Source: Halobacillus sp. Marseille-P3879 (GTDB lineage Bacteria; Bacillota; Bacilli; Bacillales; Halobacillaceae). Taken from it: DNA of 64,000 bases. Positions 1 to 9,136 of the stretch are shown piece after piece. A model generated the notes under the pieces. The model was given only the letters and a program-made list of their open reading frames with translations, did not search any database and was not told where the DNA came from. The stretch's first letter is position 1. Each line of letters starts with the position of its first letter. The position numbers and the translations under genes were made by a program. The DNA is taken from contig NZ_OESS01000001.1 of assembly GCF_900240285.1 (NCBI RefSeq), positions 620,001 to 684,000 of the forward strand, read 5' to 3'.

Positions 1-386
1 CTGCACTAGCCGGACAAACGGAACATCAGCCGAAATCTCCCGGTATGAAATATACGCACTATGCCCCGGAATCCCCTCTTTGGCTGATCGAAGGCGATGA
101 TGAATTCTTTCGTCAGCAGCTGGAGGCACTGAAGGATGAAGGGCAGCGGGTTGCGGTCATCGCAAGTCACGAACTTGCCTCTCAATTGAATCATGAGCAC
201 GTGACGGCCTGCGGCTCCCGTGAGCATCTGGCTGAAGTAGCAGGTGAACTGTACCGTGCACTCAGACATTACAAAAAAACGGATATCGACGTTATCCTGT
301 GTGAGTCTTTTCCTGAACACGGGGTCGGCGCAGCGATTATGAATCGTCTGCGCAAGGCTGCCACTCAGAAAATTAAACAGTACTAA
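1..386 (+). CDS. Threonylcarbamoyl-AMP synthase, C-terminal part (5' end outside window)
   Basis: The reading frame is open from base 3 and ends with TAA at 384-386, giving 127 residues of a longer protein. The stretch SPGMKYTHYAP is the conserved linker motif of the Sua5 (YwlC) branch, where it joins the YrdC-like catalytic domain to the C-terminal Sua5 domain. So what is seen here is that C-terminal domain. The family makes threonylcarbamoyl-AMP for t6A37 modification of ANN-decoding tRNAs in the cytoplasm. Position just upstream of mntP and ywlE matches the B. subtilis ywlC-ywlD-ywlE order. An internal ATG at 45 is inside the motif and is not a start. Confidence 0.9.
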   Translation, partial: ALAGQTEHQPKSPGMKYTHYAPESPLWLIEGDDEFFRQQLEALKDEGQRVAVIASHELASQLNHEHVTACGSREHLAEVAGELYRALRHYKKTDIDVILCESFPEHGVGAAIMNRLRKAATQKIKQY

Positions 387-445
387 TCATACGTCCCCTT
401 TTCCTCGCATATTTTACAGTAGCATGTCCGAGGAGGGGTTTTTTC

Positions 446-988
446 GTGGAATTAGAGAATATAACATCCATTATACTGCTATCGATTGCGTTAGGTATGG
501 ATGCCTTTTCGATCTCGCTTGGGATGGGGATGCAGTCTGTACGGCTGAAATATATCGGCATTGCTGGTCTGCTCGTTGGACTTTTACATATGATCATGCC
601 CGGGCTTGGCATTCTTTTAGGGAAATGGCTGTTCGTTAACGTTAGTGAATGGGCTTCTCTCGCTGGAGGGTTCCTGCTGTTAACCCTTGGCACTTATACG
701 GTGCTGGCTTCTTTTACCGAAAAACATTCCCCCGCTCATTCGATGGCCGGATTCGGGTTATGGATTTTCGCCTTCAGCGTCAGCATTGATAGTTTTCCCG
801 TGGGCTTCAGCCTCGGTTTAAACAATATGAACGTGGTCGTCTCGATTGCGAGTTTCGGCATGATGAGTATGTTTTTGACGTGGGTTGGATTTCTTGTCGG
901 CCGAAGAGCGACAAGCTATGTCGGCGCATACAGTGAAATCCTTGGAGGGAGCATTTTGTGTGCGCTCGGACTCTATACTATATTCTGA
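446..988 (+). CDS. mntP: MntP-family manganese efflux pump (YwlD)
   Basis: A 180-residue membrane protein starting with GTG, preceded by GGAGGGG at about 432-438. It has six hydrophobic segments in two related halves. Each half carries a membrane-embedded aspartate motif, GMDAFSISLG near residue 19 and SIDSFPVGFSLG near residue 115, as in MntP (DUF204) exporters of Mn(II). Length is typical. It lies between sua5 and ywlE as in B. subtilis. No manganese riboswitch fits in the short 59-bp gap upstream. The manganese role is from the family. Confidence 0.9.
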   Translation: MELENITSIILLSIALGMDAFSISLGMGMQSVRLKYIGIAGLLVGLLHMIMPGLGILLGKWLFVNVSEWASLAGGFLLLTLGTYTVLASFTEKHSPAHSMAGFGLWIFAFSVSIDSFPVGFSLGLNNMNVVVSIASFGMMSMFLTWVGFLVGRRATSYVGAYSEILGGSILCALGLYTIF

Positions 989-1043
989 TAGATAGACTTT
1001 GTGTTAAAATGGGAAAAGATGATGTAAAAGGGGAGGGTCACCG

Positions 1044-1655
1044 ATGAACGTACTATTCATTTGTACAGGCAATACATGCCGCAGCCCAATGGCAGAGGTT
1101 ATTATGAAATCCAAATACGATCAAGCGAACGTTAAATCAGCAGGGATCTTCGCCGACGTGAACCAGCCTGTCAGCAACAGCACCAACGAAGTTCTGGCAG
1201 AAATCGGGTTGAGTTTCGAGAACACGTCTACCCCTGTATCCCAGGAACTTCTGGAGTGGGCAGATATTGTGTTATGCATGACCGATAGTCATAAACAAAC
1301 GCTGGCTCTGCAATACCCGGATTGGCAGCATAAATTTTACACATTAAAAGAATATGTGCTTGTTGAGGAACATCAATGGAAACACTTAACCGATTTGTAT
1401 ACACATTTCGAAGAAAAACGAGCTTGGGTGCTCAGCCAGGCGGATGAAAATTTAAACGAAGTTGAACTTGAGCAGTATTTGCTGAAAGAACTGGATGGAG
1501 AAATCAAAGCGATTCAGCGCGCAGAAGAACAACTTCCGAATTTAAACATAACTGATCCCTATGGACAGAGCGTCCAAGTCTACCGGGAAACAAGAGACGA
1601 ATTAGAGAAGACGATTGAAGTATTAATTGAAAAGCTTCAAAATGAGAAGGAGTAG
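1044..1655 (+). CDS. ywlE: Protein-arginine phosphatase YwlE with an internal insertion
   Basis: Low-molecular-weight phosphotyrosine phosphatase fold. The P-loop CTGNTCR has nucleophile Cys7 and Arg13, with Thr11, the residue that gives YwlE specificity for phosphoarginine. The general-acid motif DPYGQS is at Asp171. YwlE removes the arginine phosphates placed by McsB and so opposes ClpCP-targeted degradation. The oddity is length: 203 residues against about 150 in B. subtilis. Compared with remembered YwlE sequence, roughly residues 106-169, between the LKEYV strand and the DPYG loop, are extra, hydrophilic and rich in Glu, Lys and Leu, probably helical. The reading frame is intact and the RBS GGGGAGG is well placed. 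Confidence 0.88.
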   Translation: MNVLFICTGNTCRSPMAEVIMKSKYDQANVKSAGIFADVNQPVSNSTNEVLAEIGLSFENTSTPVSQELLEWADIVLCMTDSHKQTLALQYPDWQHKFYTLKEYVLVEEHQWKHLTDLYTHFEEKRAWVLSQADENLNEVELEQYLLKELDGEIKAIQRAEEQLPNLNITDPYGQSVQVYRETRDELEKTIEVLIEKLQNEKE

Positions 1656-1774
1656 CATATCTGCATAATGTCCTGTTCAACCGATTGAATAGGACCTCCT
1701 CATTCAACCTCCGAAACACCTATTTAATAGGAAGAAAAGCCCCCTTAAAAAACTTTTTTACCCCTTTAATTGGA

Positions 1775-1806
1775 TTGACAGAGTATGACAGACCTGTCAC
1801 TATAAA
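1775..1806 (+). promoter_or_regulatory. Possible promoter and dyad upstream of rpiB
   Basis: TTGACA at 1775-1780 and TATAAA at 1801-1806 flank a perfect dyad TGACAG-AC-CTGTCA (1786-1799). The 20-bp spacing is too long for an ordinary sigma-A promoter, so the dyad may be an operator or the match may be chance. No regulator can be named. Confidence 0.3.
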
Positions 1807-1849
1807 ATTGACGAATTGAATATTGGTATAGAGGAGAGTGGCTGACAGC

Positions 1850-2293
1850 ATGAAAGTCATTATTGCTTCCGACCACGGCGGGGTAAACCTGCGTCGTGAA
1901 GTAGCTGAAGTGTTGGAAGAAGCGGGAATAGAATATGAAGATCTAGGCTGTGATTGTGAAGGTTCCGTCGATTATCCGGATTATGCCCTCCCGGCAGCCG
2001 AACGTGTAGCCAGCGGGGAGTTCGATAAAGGTATTCTTATTTGCGGGACAGGCATAGGGATGTCCATTTCGGCAAATAAGGTGAAAGGCATTCGTGCTGC
2101 TCTGGTTCATGACCTTTTTACGGCAAAAGTAACACGCGAGCATAATGACTCTAACGTGCTGTGCATGGGAGAGCGCGTGATTGGAGCTGGATTGGCCCGT
2201 GAGATCGCAAAAACATGGGTCCATGCCGAATTTGAAGCAGGAAGGCACAAAAACCGTATAAATAAGATTGCCGAATACGAGAATAAGTTATAG
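1850..2293 (+). CDS. rpiB: Ribose-5-phosphate isomerase B
   Basis: A 147-residue RpiB/LacAB-family protein. The N terminus has the SDHGG motif, followed by the conserved DYPDYA segment and the GTGIGMSI phosphate-binding and catalytic region containing the CGTG cysteine. It interconverts ribose 5-phosphate and ribulose 5-phosphate in the pentose phosphate pathway. ATG at 1850 is chosen because GAGGAGAG (1831-1838) lies 11 bases upstream; the in-frame GTG at 1838 overlaps that site. It corresponds to ywlF and sits in the conserved ywlE-ywlF-ywlG-glyA order. Confidence 0.92.
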   Translation: MKVIIASDHGGVNLRREVAEVLEEAGIEYEDLGCDCEGSVDYPDYALPAAERVASGEFDKGILICGTGIGMSISANKVKGIRAALVHDLFTAKVTREHNDSNVLCMGERVIGAGLAREIAKTWVHAEFEAGRHKNRINKIAEYENKL

Positions 2294-2360
2294 AATGGTT
2301 AGATAAGTGAAGAAGTCGAACCATCCTCAGGCTTAGCAGCAAAAAAGGAGATGACCCGAA

Positions 2361-2906
2361 ATGGCAGATGTGAAGGCGATTCAGCAGGATGTAGCAAATG
2401 TGGCCCGCCAATTGCTTGAGACCGGTCACATGAGGGACGGGTTGTTTGTCGTGGGCTGCTCTACCAGTGAAGTAGCAGGTGAAAAGATTGGCACATCAGG
2501 AAGTGAAGCAATTGCTGAAGTGTTGTTTGAAGAATGGACTAAATTCTCTAGACAATCAGGTGCCCAACTTGCCTTTCAATGCTGTGAGCACTTAAACCGC
2601 TCACTCGTTGTCGAGCGGGAAGTCCAGCAGAAATACGGCTTTAATGAGGTAACAGCCATCCCTGTATCAAATGCAGGAGGTTCAATGGCCTCTTATGCTT
2701 TTAAACACATGGACGACCCTGTCCTTGTCGAAGCAGTACAGGCGCAGGGCGGAGTCGACATTGGAGATACACTGATCGGGATGCATTTAAAACGCGTCGC
2801 CGTTCCGCTTCGCATTGAGCAGAAGTCAATCGGTCACGCTCACGTTACGGCAGCACGCACACGCCCGCCGCTTGTTGGAGGCGCCCGAGCTGTTTATGAA
2901 TGCTAA
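2361..2906 (+). CDS. ywlG: YwlG, UPF0340/TIGR01440 family protein
   Basis: A 181-residue cytoplasmic protein starting at ATG 2361 after AAAGGAG. It has the family's [13 protein letters not shown] segment near residue 35, the CCEHLNRSL motif near residue 75, and the C-terminal [15 protein letters not shown] motif. Members of this family are conserved next to glyA and rpiB in Bacillales, but no biochemical function is established. The conserved Cys and Glu segments suggest a ligand or metal site (inference). It ends 34 bp before glyA and is probably co-transcribed with it. Confidence 0.85.
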   Translation: MADVKAIQQDVANVARQLLETGHMRDGLFVVGCSTSEVAGEKIGTSGSEAIAEVLFEEWTKFSRQSGAQLAFQCCEHLNRSLVVEREVQQKYGFNEVTAIPVSNAGGSMASYAFKHMDDPVLVEAVQAQGGVDIGDTLIGMHLKRVAVPLRIEQKSIGHAHVTAARTRPPLVGGARAVYEC

Positions 2907-2940
2907 CAAATTGAATTCGGAGAGAGGGGATTTTTTACAA

Positions 2941-4197
2941 ATGGAACATGTAAAACATTCAGATGAAGAACTGTACAAAGCGGTAATTGATGAAAAGGAT
3001 CGTCAGCAGAACAATATCGAACTGATTGCCTCAGAAAACTTCGTATCAGAAGCAGTAATGGAAGCAATGGGTTCCGTGTTAACGAACAAATATGCAGAAG
3101 GCTACCCGGGCCGCCGTTACTACGGAGGCTGTGAGCACGTGGATGTTGCCGAGAACCTGGCAAGAGACCGTGCCAAAGAGCTCTTCGGCGCTGAGCACGC
3201 CAACGTACAGCCTCACTCCGGCGCCCAAGCCAACATGGCTGTTTACTTTACAGTTCTAGAGCCTGGCGACACTGTACTTGGAATGAATCTCAGCCATGGC
3301 GGTCACTTGACGCACGGAAGTCCGGTTAACTTCAGTGGAACCCTTTACAACTTTGAAGAATACGGCGTTGATGAAAAAGACGAACGTATTGATTATGAAG
3401 CTGTATTGGAAAAAGCAAAAGAAGTGCAGCCGAAGATGATTGTTGCGGGCGCGAGTGCGTACCCGCGTGAGATCGACTTTGCTAAATTCAGAGAAATTGC
3501 CGATGAGGTCGGTGCCTATTTAATGGTTGATATGGCACACATCGCAGGGCTTGTTGCCGCTGGACTTCATCCGAATCCGGTGCCGCATGCTCAATTTGTG
3601 ACGACAACCACACACAAAACACTCCGCGGACCACGCGGCGGCATGATTTTCTGTGAAGAACAGTTCGCGAAGAAAATCGACAAATCCGTATTCCCTGGCA
3701 TGCAGGGCGGACCGTTAATGCACATTATTGCGGCAAAAGCTGTTTCCTTTAAAGAAGCTCTTCAGCCTAGCTTTAAGCAGTACTCCCGTCAAATTATTAA
3801 AAATGCGAAGCAGCTAGGTGAGACGCTGACGGAGAACGGTGTACGCATCGTTTCAGGCGGCACAGACAATCACCTGCTTCTGCTTGACTTGCGGGAAGTC
3901 GGCTTAACAGGAAAAGTGGCCGAAAAAGCATTGGATGCAGTCGGCATTACAACAAATAAAAATACTATTCCATTTGATCCAGAAGGCCCATTCACAACGA
4001 GCGGAATCCGCGTTGGTACAGCTGCCGTAACGAGCCGCGGCTTCAAAGAAGATGAAATGAAGCAGATCGGTGAATTGATTGCCTTTACACTTAAAAATCA
4101 CGACAATGACGAGAAGCTGAAAGAAGCCGCTGAACGCGTCAGTGAGCTGACATCCCGCTTCCCACTCTACCAATCACTCATGCCAAGTACGCCATAA
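2941..4197 (+). CDS. glyA: Serine hydroxymethyltransferase
   Basis: A 418-residue PLP enzyme, near full identity in key blocks to Bacillus GlyA. The PLP lysine is Lys226 in [36 protein letters not shown] and [11 protein letters not shown] form the active site and folate-binding blocks. It converts serine and tetrahydrofolate to glycine and methylene-tetrahydrofolate in one-carbon metabolism. ATG 2941 is chosen because GGAGAGAGGGGA (2920-2931) precedes it. The frame is open further upstream, but that extension overlaps ywlG and lacks its own RBS. A terminator follows immediately. Confidence 0.97.
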   Translation: MEHVKHSDEELYKAVIDEKDRQQNNIELIASENFVSEAVMEAMGSVLTNKYAEGYPGRRYYGGCEHVDVAENLARDRAKELFGAEHANVQPHSGAQANMAVYFTVLEPGDTVLGMNLSHGGHLTHGSPVNFSGTLYNFEEYGVDEKDERIDYEAVLEKAKEVQPKMIVAGASAYPREIDFAKFREIADEVGAYLMVDMAHIAGLVAAGLHPNPVPHAQFVTTTTHKTLRGPRGGMIFCEEQFAKKIDKSVFPGMQGGPLMHIIAAKAVSFKEALQPSFKQYSRQIIKNAKQLGETLTENGVRIVSGGTDNHLLLLDLREVGLTGKVAEKALDAVGITTNKNTIPFDPEGPFTTSGIRVGTAAVTSRGFKEDEMKQIGELIAFTLKNHDNDEKLKEAAERVSELTSRFPLYQSLMPSTP

Positions 4198-4203
4198 AGA
4201 CAA

Positions 4204-4236
4204 AAAAGTCTACCTCACGCAGGTAGGCTTTTTTTG
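4204..4236 (+). terminator. Rho-independent terminator after glyA
   Basis: Stem AAGTCTACCT / AGGTAGGCTT with loop CACGC, followed by a run of seven T residues. It closes the rpiB-ywlG-glyA unit. Confidence 0.9.
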
Positions 4237-4337
4237 CAACTCTTTTTACAGGTGTTAATTTCCACCCCTGTTTTTTTGCTTTTTTGATGCCGTTGTTGGC
4301 CGCCATTAACAGGAAAAAGTTATTTTCTTTTTTCTCT

Positions 4338-4444
4338 GGGTACCGGGTACACCGATGCACCATTTGTGTACCTGTTACCACACAATTTAATCGGTGTACC
4401 TGGAACCACACAATGGAACCACACAATGGAACCACACAATGATA
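4338..4444. repeat. GTACC palindrome cluster A plus a 13-bp triplication
   Basis: First of six related clusters. GGGTACCGGGTACAC (4338-4352) is followed at 29 and then 27 bp by decayed copies TGTACCTGTTACCA (4367) and GTGTACCTGGAACCACAC (4394). The tail of the last copy has then expanded into three exact 13-bp units TGGAACCACACAA (4401-4439). The cluster begins right after a T-rich tract, as in clusters C, D and F. Nothing else is recognised in the glyA-upp gap apart from the upp promoter. Confidence 0.85.
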
Positions 4445-4471
4445 CAACACATAGCAATCACACATCTGCTC

Positions 4472-4500
4472 TTGCTCTTTATCGACTTTTTCTGTACAAT
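4472..4500 (+). promoter_or_regulatory. Candidate sigma-A promoter of upp
   Basis: TTGCTC (4472-4477), 17-bp spacer, TACAAT (4495-4500), 35 bp before the upp start. Good spacing and a near-consensus -10. Confidence 0.5.
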
Positions 4501-4535
4501 TAGCGGGATGCAAACTATTAAAAGGAGTGACTGAC

Positions 4536-5168
4536 ATGGGAAAAGTATATGTTTTAGACCATCCATTAATTCAACACAAACTCACGTACATACGGAAGAC
4601 GGAGACAGGCACGAAGGATTTCCGCCAACTCGTTGATGAAGTAGCCGCTCTAATGGCTTTTGAAATCACACGCGACCTGCCCCTTGAAGAAGTTGAAATT
4701 GATACCCCTGTTGTATCGAACGCCAAAGCCCAGGTGCTCACAGGGAAAAAGATTGGTCTGATTCCTATCCTCCGCGCAGGACTAGGTATGGTAGATGGCA
4801 TTATCCAGCTTATTCCAGCCGCGAAAGTCGGTCACGTCGGACTTTATCGTGATCCAGAAACGCTCCAGCCCGTGGAATACTACGTCAAGCTTCCAAGCGA
4901 CATTGAAGAACGTGAACTGATCGTCATCGATCCAATGCTGGCCACTGGAGGATCCGCTAATGAAGCGATCGATTCCATTAAGAAACGAGGCGCACGCCAA
5001 ATCCGCCTCATGTGTCTCGTAGCGGCTCCTGAAGGGGTGGAAGCTGTGCAGGAAGCTCACCCGGACGTTGACATTTATCTTGCTGCGATGGATGACCGCC
5101 TCAATGAAAAAGGCTACATTGAGCCAGGTCTCGGTGACGCCGGCGACCGTCTGTTCGGCACGAAGTAA
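4536..5168 (+). CDS. upp: Uracil phosphoribosyltransferase
   Basis: A 210-residue enzyme beginning [20 protein letters not shown], as in Bacillus Upp. The PRPP loop [10 protein letters not shown] and the C-terminal [11 protein letters not shown] uracil-binding segment are intact. It makes UMP from uracil and PRPP (pyrimidine salvage, cytoplasm). ATG 4536 follows AAAGGAG (4521-4527); the in-frame GTG at 4527 overlaps the RBS and is rejected. The gene stops 9 bp before mnaA, so the two are likely co-transcribed. Confidence 0.97.
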   Translation: MGKVYVLDHPLIQHKLTYIRKTETGTKDFRQLVDEVAALMAFEITRDLPLEEVEIDTPVVSNAKAQVLTGKKIGLIPILRAGLGMVDGIIQLIPAAKVGHVGLYRDPETLQPVEYYVKLPSDIEERELIVIDPMLATGGSANEAIDSIKKRGARQIRLMCLVAAPEGVEAVQEAHPDVDIYLAAMDDRLNEKGYIEPGLGDAGDRLFGTK

Positions 5169-5177
5169 GGACATTCT

Positions 5178-6320
5178 ATGATTAAAGTCATGACCATTTT
5201 CGGCACAAGGCCCGAAGCGATTAAAATGGCGCCGCTCGTTTTGGAATTAAAAAAAAGGTCAGAGCAGTTTGAGCCCATCGTGACGGTAACAGCTCAGCAC
5301 AGACAGATGCTTGACCAGGTATTGAACATTTTCAGCATCGAGCCCGATTATGATTTAAACATAATGAAGGATCGTCAAACGCTGTCCCAGGTCACCACAC
5401 GAGCGCTTGAGGGGCTGGACGGCGTTATGAAAGAAACAAAACCCGATCTCGTTCTTGTGCATGGCGACACAACGACGACATTTGCCGCATCACTGGCCGC
5501 TTATTACAATCAAATCCCGGTCGGACATGTGGAAGCAGGATTGCGGACGTGGGATAAATACTCGCCGTATCCGGAAGAAATGAACCGGCAGCTCACTGGA
5601 GTGATGGCTGATTTGCATTTTGCTCCCACTGATCAGTCACGGGAAAACCTGTTGTCGGAAAACAAACCAGCAGAGCACATTTTTGTGACAGGCAATACAG
5701 CGATTGATGCATTGAATACAACGGTTGATAAAAACTACACCTCTGAAGTGCTGAACTCAATCGGAAGCGACAAGCGTCTTGTTCTTATGACTGCCCACCG
5801 CCGCGAGAATCTCGGTCGAAACATGAAACAGATGTTCCGTGCCATTAAGCGTCTTGTCGAAGCGAATGATGACGTTGAAGTGGTCTATCCCGTCCATTTA
5901 AATCCGGCCGTTCGTGAAGTGGCCGATGAAATCTTAGGCAATGATGACCGCATTAAGCTGATTGACCCGCTTGATGTAATTGATTTTCACAATTTCGCGG
6001 CCCGCGCCCACTTAATTTTAACGGATTCAGGCGGTGTGCAGGAAGAAGCGCCTTCTCTTGGCGTCCCTGTACTTGTTCTCCGGGATACTACTGAACGTCC
6101 TGAAGGGATAGAGGCCGGTACCCTGAAGCTTGCCGGCACAGAGGAAGATCGTATTTTCACTCTGGCTCATGAGCTGTTATCGGATGAAGCAAAACATGAA
6201 GCTATGGCTCAAGCTTCGAACCCATACGGCGACGGACAAGCCTCCGCCCGAATAGCCGAAGCGATTCGCTATTTTTTCAAGGAGCGTAACGATAAGCCGG
6301 CCCCATTTGTAACAGAGTAG
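5178..6320 (+). CDS. mnaA: UDP-N-acetylglucosamine 2-epimerase (non-hydrolysing)
   Basis: A 380-residue WecB/MnaA-family enzyme. The N-terminal FGTRPEAIKMAP motif, the HGDTTTTFA and VGHVEAGLRT blocks, the TAHRREN motif and the LTDSGGVQEEAP nucleotide-sugar site are all present. It interconverts UDP-GlcNAc and UDP-ManNAc for teichoic acid linkage units or capsule. Its position directly after upp is conserved in Bacillus. A hairpin terminator starts at its stop codon. Confidence 0.95.
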   Translation: MIKVMTIFGTRPEAIKMAPLVLELKKRSEQFEPIVTVTAQHRQMLDQVLNIFSIEPDYDLNIMKDRQTLSQVTTRALEGLDGVMKETKPDLVLVHGDTTTTFAASLAAYYNQIPVGHVEAGLRTWDKYSPYPEEMNRQLTGVMADLHFAPTDQSRENLLSENKPAEHIFVTGNTAIDALNTTVDKNYTSEVLNSIGSDKRLVLMTAHRRENLGRNMKQMFRAIKRLVEANDDVEVVYPVHLNPAVREVADEILGNDDRIKLIDPLDVIDFHNFAARAHLILTDSGGVQEEAPSLGVPVLVLRDTTERPEGIEAGTLKLAGTEEDRIFTLAHELLSDEAKHEAMAQASNPYGDGQASARIAEAIRYFFKERNDKPAPFVTE

Positions 6321-6349
6321 CCTCTTCCAGCACGGGAGAGGTTTTTTTA
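6321..6349 (+). terminator. Terminator after mnaA
   Basis: Stem CCTCTTCC / GGGAGAGG with loop AGCAC and a T7 run directly after the mnaA stop codon. Confidence 0.85.
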
Positions 6350-6413
6350 TTGCCCCTCGCATAACGACACCTCCTTAAACACACACTACCGGTAAAAAGG
6401 AGCCTCACCGACC

Positions 6414-8567
6414 ATGCCGCTCAAAATCGCCGCCTTATTCATCGTGCTCACACTGCTCGCCGGCTTCAGTCAGCCTGATCCTGACGAAGAGATTACGATT
6501 ATTCTCGAACTGAAGGAAACCTCGGTCGAATCATTTACAAACCACGTCGAATCTCGGCTGCCCAGGCTTGAGGTAGTCGCTGAATATGAAACGATTTTTA
6601 ACGGAATCGCTGTAAAAGGTACACCTGATGAGCTTGAAAAAATCTCACGTCTCAAAGAGGTCGCCAACCAATTTCCTGTGGAAACGTACACGACACAGGA
6701 GGAATTGTTGACAGAACCGGCTGATTCTTTGACCACAGATATTGTCCGGCCCGATACCTCTTATACAGGCGCTGGAGTGAAGGTGGGCGTAGTAGATACA
6801 GGAATCGATTACAATCATCCTGATCTGAAGGCGAATTTTCGCGGAGGCTTTGATGTGATTGATTATGACGACGATCCGATGGAGACGACAGAAGAAGGCA
6901 AGACACTGCACGGAACCCACGTCGCCGGCATCATTGGAGCGGATGGCGATATGAAAGGGGTAGCTCCTGACGTGGACTTATATGCCTATCGTGCATTGGG
7001 ACCAGGAGGCATGGGGACATCGGTCCAGGTTATTGCTGCAATTGAAGAAGCAGTGGAGGATGGAATGGACGTCATTAATTTGTCACTCGGCAACGACGTA
7101 AATGGGCCTGACTGGCCGACGACGAAAGCGGTCGAACGAGCCATTGAGCTTGGCACAACAGTGATTGTGGCTGCGGGGAACGCAGGACCTGACACGTGGA
7201 CGATCGGCTCACCTGCTACATCGGAGCACGCCATTACGGTCGGTGCTTCCGCTTTGCCGGAAGAGCAGGCACTGCTGACCATTCCGGGGGAAGACAAACA
7301 GCTGCCCGTCAGGATTTTACAAGGCTCTAAACCATGGAACCTGTCGAAAAAGTACCCGTTGATCGAAATGCAAGGACAGGAGGTCGAGGGCGCGACGGGA
7401 AAAATTGTGCTCATGAAACGCGGCGGTACGAGTTTTGCAGAGAAAGCACAGCGCGCCTATCAACAAGGAGCAGAAGCATTAATTATTATGAACAACTCAA
7501 ATACACTGCTCCGGGGATCAATTCAAGGACTCGATTTACCGATTCCTGTCGCAGCCGTTACAAAGGAAGAAGGAGAGTGGCTGCTTGAAAAAGGAGTAAA
7601 GAATAATCAATGGGTGGAGACTATTACGAAGGAAGCAGAGCACGGAATTGCCCCTTTCAGCTCCAGAGGACCCGTCACTTCCTCGTGGAGCGTCAAACCT
7701 GACATTTTAGCCCCAGGAGTGAATGTAGTCAGCACCGTACCCGGCGGCTACCAGGCGCTGCAGGGCACAAGTATGGCCGCTCCACACATTGCAGGGGCAG
7801 CAGCACTGTTAAAAGAAGCTCATCCAGACTGGACGCCTGCCGAGATTAAGCAGTCGCTCATGAGTACAGCCGACCTTTTACAAAAACAAGAAGAGCCGCT
7901 TCCTCCGACAGAGCAGGGAGCCGGCTACGTTGATACCGCCCAGGCACTTACGCCTGAATTATGGATGGAGCCGGGGGCGCTTAACTTCGGAAGGATTGAA
8001 GACAATCTGTTTCGAGAAAAAATAAAGCTAAAAGTAGAGAACAAACAGAATACAACCCAGACCTATCACGTCAGACAGCCAGACAAACAGCCAGGCATCG
8101 GCTGGACGCTGCCCTCCACGTTTCAATTGAACCCAGGAGAGGCAAAGGAACTCACGGTCGAAGTCAACATGAATAAAGCATTTATGAAGGAAGGCGTTCA
8201 CCAGGGATTTATCGCAGTCGAAAATGGTGAAAACGACCATCATATCCCATTTTTGTTCATGGTGGAAACCGATAATTATGAAAAAGTCTCAGGCTTTGAG
8301 TTGTACAAAGACTGGGAAACTGAAGCGGATTTAACGTATCGATTTAACTTAACAGAACCCGCCGACCGATTAACGATCGATCTTTACAGAGCAGGTACGC
8401 TGCTGCATCAAGGACGATTGCTTGAATTAGAAGACCCGAAGGAAGGACTGAACGAAGGGGAAATCGATCTTAAAATGAGTGACGACTATACCGGGCCTTA
8501 CCTTGCTGTGGTAACGATTGAAATAGAAGGACAAACGCATAGTTACCCTTTTCCGATTCAAATGTGA
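6414..8567 (+). CDS. Vpr-like secreted subtilisin-family serine protease with PA domain
   Basis: A 717-residue S8 protease. Residues 1-20 form a short signal peptide (GFSQ/P region as cleavage area), 26-100 an I9-type propeptide, and 120-480 the catalytic domain with Asp128 (VVDTGID), His166 (HGTHVAG), oxyanion Asn256 (AAGNAGP) and Ser453 (GTSMAAPH). A protease-associated (PA) domain is inserted at about 290-400. The C-terminal 220 residues look like beta-sandwich domains. This architecture is that of B. subtilis Vpr, but the product is shorter, so the C-terminal part is reduced. Presumed function: extracellular proteolysis for nutrient supply. It is a single gene between terminators. Confidence 0.88.
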   Translation: MPLKIAALFIVLTLLAGFSQPDPDEEITIILELKETSVESFTNHVESRLPRLEVVAEYETIFNGIAVKGTPDELEKISRLKEVANQFPVETYTTQEELLTEPADSLTTDIVRPDTSYTGAGVKVGVVDTGIDYNHPDLKANFRGGFDVIDYDDDPMETTEEGKTLHGTHVAGIIGADGDMKGVAPDVDLYAYRALGPGGMGTSVQVIAAIEEAVEDGMDVINLSLGNDVNGPDWPTTKAVERAIELGTTVIVAAGNAGPDTWTIGSPATSEHAITVGASALPEEQALLTIPGEDKQLPVRILQGSKPWNLSKKYPLIEMQGQEVEGATGKIVLMKRGGTSFAEKAQRAYQQGAEALIIMNNSNTLLRGSIQGLDLPIPVAAVTKEEGEWLLEKGVKNNQWVETITKEAEHGIAPFSSRGPVTSSWSVKPDILAPGVNVVSTVPGGYQALQGTSMAAPHIAGAAALLKEAHPDWTPAEIKQSLMSTADLLQKQEEPLPPTEQGAGYVDTAQALTPELWMEPGALNFGRIEDNLFREKIKLKVENKQNTTQTYHVRQPDKQPGIGWTLPSTFQLNPGEAKELTVEVNMNKAFMKEGVHQGFIAVENGENDHHIPFLFMVETDNYEKVSGFELYKDWETEADLTYRFNLTEPADRLTIDLYRAGTLLHQGRLLELEDPKEGLNEGEIDLKMSDDYTGPYLAVVTIEIEGQTHSYPFPIQM

Positions 8568-8718
8568 AAAAGAGGAAAGCAGGACAGCCGTTTGAACATG
8601 ATGACCCATCCTTCTTTTTACACAGCATCCTTATATTAACGGAATCAGTCAAAAAGTACCATTATGTAACCCTTTCCAAGACCCGATAAATAAGCTGATC
8701 GAGTCACTCGACAGCCTT

Positions 8719-8750
8719 AGGAACAGCCGTTAGACAGCTGTTCCTTTTTT
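8719..8750 (+). terminator. Terminator between the protease gene and the atp operon
   Basis: Stem AGGAACAGC / GCTGTTCCT with loop CGTTAGACA and a T-rich tail. It lies about 150 bp after the protease stop codon. The remaining gap to 8916 holds the atp promoter. Confidence 0.85.
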
Positions 8751-8819
8751 ATTAACAAAAATTGTGACAAATTTATGATAAATGCGTGTCGGACTTTTGT
8801 ACTTTTGCTCGCAAACGCA

Positions 8820-8848
8820 TTGACATGATATGACCCCTATTGTATTCT
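8820..8848 (+). promoter_or_regulatory. Candidate sigma-A promoter of the atp operon
   Basis: TTGACA (8820-8825), 17-bp spacer, TATTCT (8843-8848), about 70 bp before the first atp gene. Consensus -35 with correct spacing. Confidence 0.6.
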
Positions 8849-8916
8849 TACATAGTGTGGAATGATAAGGTTTTCATGCATTACAGCGCTTTTTTTATGT
8901 AAAAAGAGGTGTTGAA

Positions 8917-9135
8917 TTGAAACACTCACAATTTCCATTTCGAGCAATGGCCCTTACGAGTGCGATTGTGTCTCAACTGGCTGGTGGACCGCTTGTTGGA
9001 GTGTTTTTAGGGAAGTGGGTGGATAACCAATTTTCCACAAGTCCACTCTTTCTAATTCTTGGTCTACTCATTGGATTGGGAGCGGGTACATACGGAACGA
9101 TTCATTTAGTACGAGCGTACACGGGAGACGATTAA
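8917..9135 (+). CDS. AtpZ/AtpI-like small membrane protein
   Basis: A 72-residue protein with two transmembrane segments (about 16-34 and 42-62), the layout of AtpZ-type proteins encoded ahead of atpI in many Bacilli. In Bacillus pseudofirmus AtpZ and AtpI have been linked to Ca/Mg supply for the ATP synthase; a role here is by analogy. TTG at 8917 is the start because AAGAGGTG (about 8903-8910) precedes it at normal spacing. It is the first gene of the atp operon. Confidence 0.75.
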   Translation: MKHSQFPFRAMALTSAIVSQLAGGPLVGVFLGKWVDNQFSTSPLFLILGLLIGLGAGTYGTIHLVRAYTGDD

Positions 9136-9136
9136 C

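Noticed and set aside
420-445. Manganese (yybP-ykoY) riboswitch before mntP
   Set aside because: The gap between the Sua5 stop and the mntP start is only 59 bp and lacks the expected paired arms.
2815-2940. Longer GlyA start
   Set aside because: The extension overlaps the ywlG coding sequence, and a strong RBS precedes ATG 2941.
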